DNA of 64,000 nt from Lachnospiraceae bacterium (GTDB lineage Bacteria > Bacillota > Clostridia > Lachnospirales > Lachnospiraceae). Below, piece by piece: positions 8,386 through 17,049 of this stretch. Location: NCBI GenBank assembly GCA_022794265.1, contig JAAWEK010000013.1, positions 1 to 64,000 of the forward strand, read 5' to 3'. The notes below the pieces were generated by a model, which searched no databases, was not told the origin of the DNA, and saw only the letters and a list, made by a program, of their open reading frames with translations. The position numbers were made by a program, and so were the translations under genes. Numbering within the stretch: the stretch's first letter is position 1; every line of letters starts with the position of its first letter.

Positions 8386-9636
8386 ATGAAATACAAATGT
8401 ATAAAACAGATTGGAAAAGAGGGAGGGTTCGGACAGGTTTATGAATGTGTAGATGAAAATGGAAATAAATATGCATCTAAGTGGCTGAAAGATGATTCGG
8501 AATTCAGTATTCAGAGGTTCGAAAGAGAAGTACGCCTGTTAAGCCGTTTAAATCATCCGAACATAGTAAAGCTAATTGATTATGGGCAGGTGGGAGAGCA
8601 AAAGTTTTATGTTATGCCGTTATACAGCAGTTGTTTATCTTCTGAGATACCAGCATTAAGTAAAGATTATAATAGACAATTGATTGTAATCAATTCGATT
8701 TTAACCGGAATTCAGTATTTACATTCAGAAGGTGTTATTCATAGAGATTTAAAGCCGGATAATATTTTATACAATAGTGATACGGATATTGTTATTACAG
8801 ATTTTGGTCTGGGTATACAGATAAGTTCAGATTCATCTACGATGACACAGACAACAACTTTTGGTACATACCGGTATTGTTCACCGGAGCAGGCATTGAA
8901 TAGTCATGATGTGGATTGCCGGACGGATATCTATGCAATAGGAAAAATTATTGAAGATATTGTTGTTGATAACAGGCCTGATCAAAATATTAATTCCGGT
9001 ATAAGGATGATTATTGATAAATGTACAAAGCAGAATAAAGAAGAGCGGTTTAATAGTGTAGCAGAATTGCAGAAATTTATTAACAATGTTTATCATTTAA
9101 TTATGGGAGTGAGTACATCAAAACAGTTAGACAATTCGCTGTTAAAAATGTCATCGAGTCAGATTGTGTTTGATGAACTTATAAATCTTGGAATAGAACT
9201 TCTGGAATGTAGTGATAAAGAAAAAACGGAGACCTTTTTTTCAAATATCAGTGCCGCCGATTTCAGATATTTGGAAGATAAAAGTATTGATCTTCTTCAA
9301 AGACTGGTTAAAAGTATATGCAAATACTGGAATCAGGGAGGTTGGCCGTTTAGTTATATTGACCTGATAGCAGATTGTGGCGCTAAGATATTTAAATTCT
9401 CAAATGATGTAGAAATAAAAACAGATGTCTTGTTTTTAATAACAGATTTAGCTATCCATTATAACAGATGGTATGCAATGGGAATTGTAAGGGGATTATT
9501 CAATGATGTGGGGACAGATTTAGCTTTACAAACAAGTCTGGCAATGAGACTGAGTGCGAAGAAGCTGCAGTTGGGCGTGATATTTACAGACATAGGGGCT
9601 TTGCCGCCGTTGATAGCGGATATTTATAAAGTGTAA
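8386..9636 (+). CDS. Stand-alone eukaryotic-like Ser/Thr protein kinase
   Basis: Hanks-type kinase with all core motifs in the first 225 residues: glycine loop GKEGGFGQVY (10-19), lysine K32, HRDLKPDN (119-126), DFG (139-141) and SPE (166-168). The remaining 190 residues are predicted mostly helical and I do not recognise a domain. There is no transmembrane segment and no PASTA repeats, so it is not the PrkC/StkP cell-wall kinase. A vegetative promoter and an AGGTGGGG ribosome site support the start. No phosphatase or forkhead partner lies next to it. It is bounded by a terminator shared with the chemoreceptor gene, so it is probably monocistronic. Substrate unknown. Confidence 0.88.
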   Translation: MKYKCIKQIGKEGGFGQVYECVDENGNKYASKWLKDDSEFSIQRFEREVRLLSRLNHPNIVKLIDYGQVGEQKFYVMPLYSSCLSSEIPALSKDYNRQLIVINSILTGIQYLHSEGVIHRDLKPDNILYNSDTDIVITDFGLGIQISSDSSTMTQTTTFGTYRYCSPEQALNSHDVDCRTDIYAIGKIIEDIVVDNRPDQNINSGIRMIIDKCTKQNKEERFNSVAELQKFINNVYHLIMGVSTSKQLDNSLLKMSSSQIVFDELINLGIELLECSDKEKTETFFSNISAADFRYLEDKSIDLLQRLVKSICKYWNQGGWPFSYIDLIADCGAKIFKFSNDVEIKTDVLFLITDLAIHYNRWYAMGIVRGLFNDVGTDLALQTSLAMRLSAKKLQLGVIFTDIGALPPLIADIYKV

Positions 9637-9754
9637 ACGGATTAATAAGAAGTAAAGATATATATTAAATTTATTGAGAGTGTTCTTACGTAATTCTTCT
9701 CTTTGATTATATATCAAATTATTGGACATTAGGTGTCATCTAAAAGTATACAAC

Positions 9755-9787
9755 ATAAAAAAAGCCGGATTTTGCCGGCTTTTTTGA
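9755..9787. terminator. Bidirectional terminator between kinase and chemoreceptor
   Basis: AAAGCCGG pairs with CCGGCTTT, flanked by an A-run on one side and a T-run on the other. Confidence 0.88.
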
Positions 9788-9823
9788 CATTGCAGGACTA
9801 AAGTATCAGTTTGTCTAAACGGA

Positions 9824-11776
9824 TTAGTTCAGACGGAATTTACGCACCGACTCGTTCATCAGAATTGATTGGTTTGAAAGTTTCTGCGAGGTGGCAGCGC
9901 TTTGCTCCGAGGTAGCGGAAGTACTTTGAATAACAGCGGAAATTTGCTCGATTCCTTCTGTGATTTGGGAAATGGCGGCAGTCTGGTTTTCCACGGCCGT
10001 AACCACCAAATTCATTTTTACGGTAACATTTTCAGCAATAGAATTGGTTTTATCTAATGATTCTGTTACCATGTTCACTACCTGACCACCTTCGGCGACA
10101 GCAGTGATAGAACTTTCGATTAACTGCTTGGTGGCTTTGGCCGCTTCATCAGATCTGGAAGCCAAATTGCGCACCTCATCAGCTACTACGGCAAAGCCCT
10201 TGCCGGCTGCACCAACCCGTGATGCCTCTACAGCAGCGTTCAAAGCCAGAATATTGGTTTGAAAGGCAATGTTTTCAATAGTATCAATGATTTTGCGAAT
10301 TTCTGCGGAGGAGTTGGAAATTCTTTCCATAGCTGTATTCAGTTCCTTAACGTAATCCACGCTGATTCCCAACTGTGCACCGGCCTGTGCCACAAATTGT
10401 CCGGCTTCTTCTGCAGCCGACGCAGTTTGCTTTGCGTTTTCTTCAATATTGGAGGATGTGGCAGAAAGTGCATGGATAGCACTGGACTGCTCTGCGGCTC
10501 CTTGGCTTAGTGTCTGAGCTCCATTGGCCACCTGGACAGCGCCAGCCGCCACCGTTTCCGCAGAATGTCGAATCTGTTGAAGCGTCTCCTTCATTGAGTT
10601 GTGAATTGCTTTAATTGACGCTTCCATCGCTGCAAAATCTCCCCAATATGTACGGGTAATCTCTTCGTGGAAATCGCCGCGTCCCATTTGTTCCAAGTGG
10701 TGGCTTACGTCCTGGGTCACATCATTCAGACGAAAGACGGTTGTATCCAGGGCTTTTGCCAATTTTGCGGTTTCGTCATGGGAAGTTACCACCGGAGTTG
10801 GGGTGTGCAAATCACCATCGGCCAGCTTTTCCAGCCGGTTGACACAGGTCTGGATTGGGCCAGAGATGGAACGCCCCACTATAAGCGCTACAGGGAATGT
10901 GGAGATTATAACAAGGAATACCACTAAAATCGTCAGAGAGATACTTCGTTTTAGTGTGGACTTGAATTCCTGTTGGCTAACTTCAATCGCAATGCTCCAT
11001 TCCTGATTGCCGTCGATTGGAGCAAAGCCCACAAACTTATTGTCTCCATAGAAATTATAAGCACCAAAACCGGTCTCCCTCTGGATCATTTGTTGATTTA
11101 CTTCTGCTATATCCGCCAGACTGGAATCTGTTTTGGCAGCTTCAATCATGTTGGAACCTTCTTCCACAATAGAAGACTCACGGTGTCCAATGACATTTCC
11201 TCGTTTATCCAGCACATAGGCCACGCCGTCGCTGCCCATAGCTAAATTGACCACGATATCTGATAAAAAATCGGCACTGATTCCGCCATATACTACACCC
11301 TCAAAACGATCATTGATTATGATGGGAACTTCCAATAAAAAAATCATCCGCTGTCCATCATTCATAATGTCGGAGATATAAGGTTTCATGGTTGCCTTGC
11401 ACTGCTGAAAGTAGTCCTCATCAGCATAGCTGTAACCAGTGGATGAAAAACCGGTAGCATCAATCTTGCCAACATAGAGAAATCCGTTGCGCTGGGCGAT
11501 GTCGTCCCGAATGGGAACCAGTTCCTGAGCAGTGGGACTGGATGTTTGGAAAATATCGGATGCTGCAGCTTCCTGAAGTGCTGTCCAGTAGTGATCCATT
11601 CGCCATTCTACTGCATCCGCCGCCATTTGCGTGGCGGGTCCCACGGTTTTTGTCATCATATCGTCAATTCCGTGTGCATTTAGAAAGGCGGTAATGACTC
11701 CAATCAGGATGGAGCCAATTAATACTACAGCCAACATACTGATTTGAATTTTTGATTTGATTGATTTCATAGTCAT
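9824..11776 (-). CDS. Methyl-accepting chemotaxis protein with extracellular Cache-type sensor
   Basis: Transmembrane chemoreceptor of 650 residues. It has a first membrane helix (about 11-30), a periplasmic-type sensing region of about 240 residues containing GYSYADEDYFQ and GVVYGGISADFL (dCache-like), a second membrane helix (about 280-300), a HAMP domain and a long signalling coiled coil. The hairpin tip reads IAFQTNILALNAAVEASRVG, the conserved CheA/CheW contact. AGGAGG precedes the ATG at 11776. Ligand not predictable from sequence. No chemotaxis kinase genes are near, but the window's flagellar block shows the cell is motile. Bases look somewhat more GC-rich than neighbours, which may hint at transfer. 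Confidence 0.93.
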   Translation of the reverse strand: MTMKSIKSKIQISMLAVVLIGSILIGVITAFLNAHGIDDMMTKTVGPATQMAADAVEWRMDHYWTALQEAAASDIFQTSSPTAQELVPIRDDIAQRNGFLYVGKIDATGFSSTGYSYADEDYFQQCKATMKPYISDIMNDGQRMIFLLEVPIIINDRFEGVVYGGISADFLSDIVVNLAMGSDGVAYVLDKRGNVIGHRESSIVEEGSNMIEAAKTDSSLADIAEVNQQMIQRETGFGAYNFYGDNKFVGFAPIDGNQEWSIAIEVSQQEFKSTLKRSISLTILVVFLVIISTFPVALIVGRSISGPIQTCVNRLEKLADGDLHTPTPVVTSHDETAKLAKALDTTVFRLNDVTQDVSHHLEQMGRGDFHEEITRTYWGDFAAMEASIKAIHNSMKETLQQIRHSAETVAAGAVQVANGAQTLSQGAAEQSSAIHALSATSSNIEENAKQTASAAEEAGQFVAQAGAQLGISVDYVKELNTAMERISNSSAEIRKIIDTIENIAFQTNILALNAAVEASRVGAAGKGFAVVADEVRNLASRSDEAAKATKQLIESSITAVAEGGQVVNMVTESLDKTNSIAENVTVKMNLVVTAVENQTAAISQITEGIEQISAVIQSTSATSEQSAATSQKLSNQSILMNESVRKFRLN

Positions 11777-12380
11777 TTTTCCTCCTATTTGTTTCGGATT
11801 TGGACAGGAGAACCGGACAGGTTGAATGGCAACACTTTATAAGTCCGTTTCACTCCTTCTATAATAGTAGCATAGAGGTTCAAAATATTCAATTCTGATT
11901 TTGGGATGGTCTGCAAGTATGCACAGATGAATTTTACTATCCGGTCTTGGCAACAGCATTGAAAATGTGATGGCATGAACGGCAGTTTTTGAGCGGTAAA
12001 CCGGGCGTTTGATGAATATCATGTAAAACATAATCTTGGTGCAATGGAAAAGCTGTTTACGGGTTATGTGAATACAGAATTAGATAGTTATTTAATGATG
12101 CCGGACGAATAAGCATTCGAGGGAGGAATTAGCATATGTGTTTCAGTCTATTTTGAGTCGGGTGATGAATTAATAAGAAAGAGAAATTTGATTTAAATAC
12201 ACTGATTATTAATTGTTTGTCGATACTTGTCGAAATATTTGTGTTGAATCCAGATTTATCATATGATAAAATTTTCATAAATCAGCAGGTTGATAATACA
12301 AAAAACTATAATATAATGAATAAATACAATTGATGAAACTATAGGAAATCTGGAGAATTATTATAGAAGAAAGGGTTAGA
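11777..12380. other. Gene-poor stretch upstream of the chemoreceptor
   Basis: About 600 bp without a convincing gene. It holds a 39-codon open stretch without its own start signal (11993-12112, reading AFDEYHVKHNLGAMEKLF...), possibly a gene remnant; two TTGTCGA repeats near 12220-12236; a perfect 16-bp palindrome TTTATCATATGATAAA at 12255-12270; and an AT-rich TATAAT near 12307 that could serve the small gene at 12381. Confidence 0.5.
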
Positions 12381-12569
12381 ATGACAAAAGAAAAAAAGAG
12401 AAAATTTTGGAGATATGGTATTGGTTTCCTCATCATAGGAATAGGAGTTTCTATTGTCTGGTGGTGGAAACATTTTGATTGTACGGAACCTGTTTATCAA
12501 TGGTTTCAGAATATAAGTGAGGATAATCTGGAAGTTGTTTCTTTTGGAAAAATTGAACCAGTAGATTAG
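12381..12569 (+). CDS. Small single-pass membrane protein, possibly truncated
   Basis: A 62-residue protein with a basic N-terminus (TKEKKRKFWR), one membrane helix (about 11-30) and a short acidic tail ending EPVD. AGAAAGGG lies upstream of the ATG. Its stop falls at the point where mobile-element debris begins, so it may be the surviving 5' part of a larger gene. A short orphan reading frame on the far side of the island (16587-16697) is a candidate for the other end, but that link is speculative. Confidence 0.5.
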   Translation: MTKEKKRKFWRYGIGFLIIGIGVSIVWWWKHFDCTEPVYQWFQNISEDNLEVVSFGKIEPVD

Positions 12570-12819
12570 AAAGACCGAAGCGAAGTTGCGGCGGGCGGAG
12601 CATAAAGAAAAAATGTTAGAACACCAGATAAAGACCTTGAACCGGAAGGAACGGACGCACCGGCTCTGTACCAGAGGGGCAATGCTGGAAAGCTATCTCA
12701 CCTACCCGGAAGCCATATCAGACATGCAGGTCAATATCATCTTAAAGATAATTTTCCACAACAGCGACACAAAGACAGCTTATGGAAAAATCTTTTGCAG
12801 ACAGAAAGGAGGACACATA
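12568..12819 (+). pseudogene. DUF3847-like mobile-element gene fragment
   Basis: The frame reads KTEAKLRRAEHKEKMLEHQ, then a RTHRLCTRGAMLES motif, the signature I associate with DUF3847 proteins carried by clostridial integrative and mobilisable elements. The expected start is missing and the frame runs without a stop into the next gene, whereas an intact version would end at the TAATG overlap at 12818-12822. It is therefore 5'-truncated and frameshifted. Confidence 0.55.
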
Positions 12820-13086
12820 ATGAAATTTTCAAAAAGCGAGTTGGATATTATTTACCAGTATGCCGCACTGACCAAAGTGGAAACCCTTGTGGGCATGAAA
12901 GAAATTGTGCCGGTGATAAAAGACTTGTTAACAAAGGCAATCGTGGAGAACGCTTCCGTTTCTACCGCTCTGACGAGGCTACCAGAACGCAAAGCACAGC
13001 GAGCAGGAGGGCGAAATCAAGATAAAAAGCCATGCCGCCGTTGTTGCCAGGAAACTTTATCCTGACAAGAAGTCCCGACAGTAGGA
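12820..13086 (+). pseudogene. Degraded transfer-associated gene (TTRAP-like)
   Basis: ATG 12820 follows a strong AAAGGAGG. The first 45 codons (MKFSKSELDIIYQYAALTK...) resemble small transposon-transfer-assisting proteins found after DUF3847 genes in integrative elements. Coding sense then jumps between frames: the C-terminal part reads EGEIKIKSHAAVVARKLYPD in another frame and ends at TAG 13084-13086. At least one frameshift is present. The product assignment is a family-level guess. Confidence 0.45.
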
Positions 13087-13136
13087 ACGGTAAAAATACC
13101 GAAAAAACGGAAAAGCGGAAAACTTTCCTCTGAAAG

Positions 13137-13180
13137 AGGGCGCAATTATACAACACTTGGGAAGTGGTGTATTGCGCCCT
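13137..13180. repeat. Long imperfect stem-loop in the mobile-element debris
   Basis: AGGGCGCAAT...ACACTT pairs with AAGTGGTGTATTGCGCCCT around a GGG loop, about 18 bp of stem with one bulge. No T-run follows. It lies in non-coding sequence downstream of the transfer-gene remnants, where an origin of transfer or a regulatory hairpin of the parent element could sit. Confidence 0.7.
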
Positions 13181-13294
13181 GCCGGAAGCTTGCAATCTAG
13201 TTTTATCCGACAAGTTTTATGAAATTCGGCTATACTTTTTCAATGGGAAAGCGTATAATAGACCCATTAACAATCGGGAGTTGCGGAGGAAAAC

Positions 13295-13666
13295 ATGGGA
13301 ATAGGAATCATCAGTACAAATAAAGGAGAGTTTTCTTTTCAATCAGAGGATGACGTAATCAAGTTTATCCAAACCGCGCCGCAGGAAAACAACGATATAT
13401 GGATTAGTGGGGAACAGCCGTATCCTTGCATGGCAGTCTGTATCAATGGAGAATATGCCGCTGTTAATTTTTTTCAAAACGATGAAGGTGATGTGTGGCT
13501 ATCCTATAATGATAGAAACCAAACAGAAGTTACTTTCATTGCAGATGGGAGTGAATGGAGTCCCGATTCCAATGCGGTTATTTCTCTAAACGATATGTTC
13601 TTATGTATCAGAGAATTTTTAAATACTTATGAAAAACCAACTTGTATCCAGTGGCAGGAATTATAA
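13295..13666 (+). CDS. Imm1-family immunity protein
   Basis: Predicted cytoplasmic antitoxin of a polymorphic toxin. The 123-residue protein has the Imm1 pattern: YPCMAVCINGEYAAVNFF in the middle (about 43-60), a GDVWLSYND strand, an aromatic-rich FIADGSEW segment and a C-terminal REFLNTYEKPTCIQWQEL. GGAGG lies 7 nt before the ATG. No toxin gene accompanies it, so it is an orphan immunity gene, a common cargo of mobile elements. It is intact inside a region where the flanking transfer genes and IS elements are broken. Confidence 0.72.
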   Translation: MGIGIISTNKGEFSFQSEDDVIKFIQTAPQENNDIWISGEQPYPCMAVCINGEYAAVNFFQNDEGDVWLSYNDRNQTEVTFIADGSEWSPDSNAVISLNDMFLCIREFLNTYEKPTCIQWQEL

Positions 13667-13710
13667 TGTTCATTTAGCAAGAAAAATTGAAATTTTAAGG
13701 GAGAAACAAC

Positions 13711-14178
13711 ATGGATAACCAACAAAAAGGTACTATTTTGACATTACTGAGAGTTGATAAAATGAACAGAAATTATACAAATAAGTATTGGTTTTCATAT
13801 AAGGATTTTTTAGACCCAACAGACAATTTTACAGATTTTTCATGTGAACGACTTGATGGAAAACAAGGGTATATTACCTTGATTGAAAATTTACTTAGCA
13901 TAGATGGAACTGCAAAAATTTTTGTACAAGTCTATGGATTGGAAGAAGATAATAACGAGCAGTGTATTTGTGCAGACACCTTGATTATTTTCAGCAAGTT
14001 ATGGCTTTATGATATAAAACAAATTTTTAATGAGCCGCAGGATATATTTCCAAGCGATATTGGAGAGGAAACGGATTTTTCTCAACCAATTTTTCTTATT
14101 GGTGATAATGGTGAACCCATTCCAATTACAAAGCTATTTCGTAATGATTATTTTGTATATTATTGTTGGTGGGATTAA
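13711..14178 (+). CDS. Unknown 155-residue protein, possible second immunity protein
   Basis: Intact frame with AAGGGAG before the ATG, 44 bp after the Imm1-like gene and in the same direction. The sequence is acidic, aromatic-rich and soluble (NRNYTNKYWFSYKDF..., FVYYCWWD at the end) without membrane segments. I do not recognise the family. Small acidic proteins next to Imm1 genes are often other immunity proteins; that is inferred from context only. AT-rich like its neighbour, consistent with joint acquisition. Confidence 0.55.
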   Translation: MDNQQKGTILTLLRVDKMNRNYTNKYWFSYKDFLDPTDNFTDFSCERLDGKQGYITLIENLLSIDGTAKIFVQVYGLEEDNNEQCICADTLIIFSKLWLYDIKQIFNEPQDIFPSDIGEETDFSQPIFLIGDNGEPIPITKLFRNDYFVYYCWWD

Positions 14179-14235
14179 ATCTAAGTTGTTGTGATAAAGT
14201 AAAGTTGTAACACGAGTGGCTAATAAGATATAATC

Positions 14236-14508
14236 ATGCTACAAAGAAAAGATGTACATTTTATACCACAGAAATACACTTCTGAATTCGAAAAGAACAT
14301 CGTCCGTCTCCATCTGGAGGAAGGACGCACCATTAACAGCATCACCACGGAATATAGCTTTTCCGAAGAAACCATCCGCCGCTGGTGCAAGGAATGGAAA
14401 GAAGAATGCCGGACAAGCTCCGGTATGAAAACAGAGTATGATAACATGAAAGAGCTGCTTAAGCTAAAAAGGGAAAATGAGGAGCTTCGAAAGGAGAACT
14501 TGTTTTAA
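14236..14508 (+). pseudogene. IS3-family orfA (frameshifted at the poly-A tract)
   Basis: A 90-residue helix-turn-helix protein (KYTSEFEKNIVRLHLEEGR, then SFSEETIRRWCKEW) ending in a leucine-zipper-like coiled coil (LKLKRENEELRKENLF). It stops at TAA in TTTTAAAAAAAAC. Adding one T there would restore the usual orfA ending (FLKKTAAFFAKEND), so a one-base deletion in the homopolymer is likely. Confidence 0.75.
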
Positions 14509-14509
14509 A

Positions 14510-15409
14510 AAAAACTGCGGCATTCTTCGCAAAGGAAAACGATTAGAGGCTTATCCGTTTATTGAACAGCATAACAGGGAAATTGGCGTCCGCTGGCTGC
14601 TGGGGCGGCCTGGCCTCTGCCCGAATGCTTGTTACAACTATCGGAAACACCGGAAAGTGGATTATTATGCCGGGAAAGAAGCTGTAAAAGCGCAGATCAG
14701 GGAAATTTACCATCTGCATAACGGGGTGGCAGGATACCGGACCATGACTGTTTATCCAGCGCGCAGGGGCTGTCATTACAGTACAGTTACCATACATAAA
14801 TACATGAATACGGAAATGAGGCTGTATTCCACCGTCTGGCCAAAGAACCCGGGTTACCGGCGCGGAAAACCGCACAAAGTCTTTAAAAACAGACTGCGGC
14901 AGGAATTTCATGCCGAACGGGTGAACCACAAGTGGTGTACGGATGTTACGTATCTGTTTTTGAAAAATGGGGAAGTGCGCATCAACTGCAGCATTATTGA
15001 CCTGTATGACCAGAGCATCATTGCAGGTGTGACAGAACGCCAGATCAGCAGTGGCCCTCCCATCCGGACTTTGAAGAAAGCGCTGGAATGACAGCCGCAG
15101 ATTAAGGAAGAACTGATTCTCCACAGCGACCAGAATTCCCAATATACATCAAAAGCCTTCGTGGAATACTGTGAATCTGTCCATGTGAGTCAGAGCAAGA
15201 GCAAAGCGGGATGTCCATACGACAACGCTCCTATGGAAAGATATTTCAACACACTGAAAAATGAATGCGTTAATCTGTACGATTTTTAGACAGAGGAGGC
15301 ACTGTATCAGACGGTGGAAGAATTTGCTTATGTCACGTATATTCATATCCGTCCCCACAGCTATAATGGATACCGCATTCCCTGTCAGGCACGGACTGCA
15401 TCAATATAG
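14510..15409 (+). pseudogene. IS3-family orfB, DDE transposase with two in-frame stops
   Basis: An HTH_21-like N-terminal part (GVAGYRTMT) is followed by the integrase core. The catalytic positions are recognisable: D in WCTDVTYL, D in HSDQNSQYTS and E in APMERYFNTLKNE. The frame is broken by TGA at 15089-15091 and TAG at 15287-15289 before its natural end at 15407-15409. No functional transposase can be made. Confidence 0.85.
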
Positions 15410-15458
15410 AAACTGATTTTTTAGCCATAAGCATTACAAAAATGCTTGACCACAACAA

Positions 15459-15535
15459 ATGAACCCAAAGACTTACAGTACTTGATGGAGCATTCGGATA
15501 TAGCAGTAACCCTTAATGTGGATAGGATACAATAA
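15459..15535 (+). pseudogene. Tyrosine integrase C-terminal scrap
   Basis: Between the two IS elements the DNA reads NPK then, after a one-base shift, LQYLMEHSDIAVTLNV. This matches the end of the catalytic domain of Tn916/phage-type integrases (usually LQYLMGHSDI.VTLN.Y, with the catalytic His retained and the Tyr lost). The fragment ends at TAA 15533-15535, 2 bp before the second IS. Confidence 0.65.
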
Positions 15536-15594
15536 ACTGGACAAATTTTTTAAGGTCATATAATATAAAACCAATAAGCAAAGGAGAAGTTAAT

Positions 15595-15891
15595 ATGACC
15601 AAATCAAAACAGAGAAGAAAACCACGCAGGTATACGGATGAATTCAAACAGCAGCTGGTCGATTTATAACGTTCCGGCAAACGCAGATGTGATATCTGCA
15701 GGGAATACGACATCGCCCATTCCCTGTTTGACAAATGGGTGAAACAGGCAAATAATTCTGGTTCTTTCCATGAAAAAGACAACCGCACACCAGAACAGGA
15801 AGATCTGATTAAACTCCGAAGGGAATTGCAGCAGCTTAAAATGGAGAACGACATTTTAAAACAAGCGGCGCTGATCCTGGGACGAAAGTAA
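15595..15891 (+). pseudogene. IS3-family orfA with an in-frame stop
   Basis: AAAGGAG precedes ATG 15595. The 98-codon frame reads MTKSKQRRKPRRYTDEFKQQ, then hits TAA at 15667-15669 where homologues usually have Tyr, and continues through a helix-turn-helix (CREYDIAHSLFDKWVKQ) and a C-terminal coiled coil ending LKQAALILGRK. Confidence 0.78.
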
Positions 15892-15893
15892 AT

Positions 15894-16582
15894 GTGATTA
15901 AGGCAAATGCCCACAAATACTCTGTATCAGCAATGTGCCGCGTCCTGCGGGTAAACAGAAGTACATATTATTATGAAGCAAAACAAAAAAACAGTGAGAC
16001 GGAGCTTTCCTCTGAAATCGTGGAAATTTTCAAAGCAGGCCGTAACAATTACGGAACACGGAAAATATTCTGAACCGTCAGTTCGATGGTCAGGAATAAA
16101 GGAACGTTGTGATAAGTGATCTGACATATGTAAGAGTAGGAATGCACTGGAATTACATATGTGTGCCTGTTGACCTCTTTAACCGGGAGATTATTGGGTA
16201 CAGTGCAGGGGAACATAAGACGGCAGAGCTTGTAAAAGAAGCCTTTCAAAGTGTGGATGGGAGCCTTAACGATATCCGCCTGTTCCATACAGACCGGGGG
16301 AATGAATTTAACAACCAGGCAATTGAAGAACTCCTGGAAACATTCCATATAGAACGTTCGCTGAGCTATAAAGGCAGCTCTTATGATAATGCAGTGGCAG
16401 AAGCTACATTCAAGCTTATAAAAACAGAATTTGTATGGAATGAAATATTTGCAAATTTGAACGAACTGAAAATGAAATTATGGGATTATGTGAACGGGTA
16501 TAACAATCACAGAATACATTTCTCATTAGGATATCAAACGCCAGTACAATACAGAGAAAACAACCTAAAAAAAGTTGTCTAA
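15894..16582 (+). pseudogene. IS3-family orfB with internal deletion and stops
   Basis: The N-terminal part (VIKANAHKYSVSAMCRVLRV to NNYGTRKIF) joins abruptly near 16068 to LNRQFDGQE, then TAA at about 16106, then the integrase core in another frame: SDLTYVRVGMHWNYICV, HTDRGNEFNN and AVAEATFKLIKTE supply the D, D, E. About 50-60 residues normally lying between the two parts are missing. Confidence 0.8.
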
Positions 16583-16586
16583 AAAA

Positions 16587-16697
16587 GTGTTGACAATCCA
16601 GAATGTAAGAGGAAAAGTTCGAAGTATAAAGGTATATCCGGATAAGGAAGTTGCATACTTTGAATCAGATAATTTTACAATAAAGCTATGTAAGTAA
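16587..16697 (+). other. Orphan 36-codon reading frame at the island's right edge
   Basis: Directly after IS B the frame reads VLTIQNVRGKVRSIKVYPDK and on to a stop at 16695-16697. It has no ribosome site or clear start and resembles the C-terminal tail of a longer protein. It could be the displaced end of the gene whose start survives at 12381, or of some other interrupted gene. Confidence 0.35.
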
Positions 16698-17049
16698 TTG
16701 GAAAAGGCCGACTAGGAAACTTCATCCCGGTCGGTTGCTTTTATTTCATCATATGAAATCCGATGGAAAACAATCACCTTCTATGGTATAATTCTACTGG
16801 TGGGTGCAGTATCGTTAAATAATGCACACCCCCAAAATCAAAATGAACCCCCTTTGGATAAAAGACGCAGTAGTCTGAACCCACCCTAACTGATCACGAT
16901 TTAACTACTACACAGGGATATGATGTGCCACGATATGCCAAGATAGGGCATAAAGTGTGACAAATAAACAAAACTATATGAGTGCCGGAAAAGCCGATAA
17001 AACCTTGCATTTATGGGCATATCTTGGCATTTTGAGATAGGAGATTTTT
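16698..17049. other. Non-coding stretch with possible IS/attachment remnants
   Basis: About 350 bp without a gene. It contains a weak hairpin (CCGAC...GTCGG) with a T-rich tail near 16707-16745. Next is a C-tract segment (16800-16890: CACCCCC, ACCCCC, CCCACCC) whose complement resembles the G-tract terminal repeats of IS21-type elements. At the right lies an inverted repeat ATGCCAAGATA (16935-16945) and TATCTTGGCAT (17020-17030). A TAGGAG ribosome site for the phosphatase ends the region. Confidence 0.4.

Larger units (their letters stand above)
14186..15458 (+). mobile_element. IS3-family insertion sequence A (inactivated)
   Basis: Imperfect terminal inverted repeats of about 25 bp: left 14186-14210 (TTGTTGTGATAAAG...TTGTAA) and right 15434-15458, whose complement begins TTGTTGTGGTCAAG. 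Between them lie orfA and orfB of an IS3-type transposase, both damaged. I see no clear target duplication. An integrase scrap lies directly beyond the right end, so the IS probably landed in older mobile-element sequence. Confidence 0.8.
15538..16582 (+). mobile_element. IS3-family insertion sequence B (internally deleted)
   Basis: Terminal repeats TGGACAAATTTTTTAAGG (15538-15555) and the complement of 16564-16581 (TAGACAACTTTTTTTAGG) match at 15 of 18 positions. The element carries an orfA with a stop and an orfB with an internal deletion. It is distinct in sequence from element A. Confidence 0.78.

Noticed and set aside
14543..15142. Minus-strand frame of 199 codons across IS A
   Set aside because: Antisense to the recognisable IS3 transposase; composition is that of a shadow frame.
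16993..17001. GCCGATAA as a sigma-28 -10 for the phosphatase gene
   Set aside because: No TAAA-like -35 at 15-16 bp upstream.
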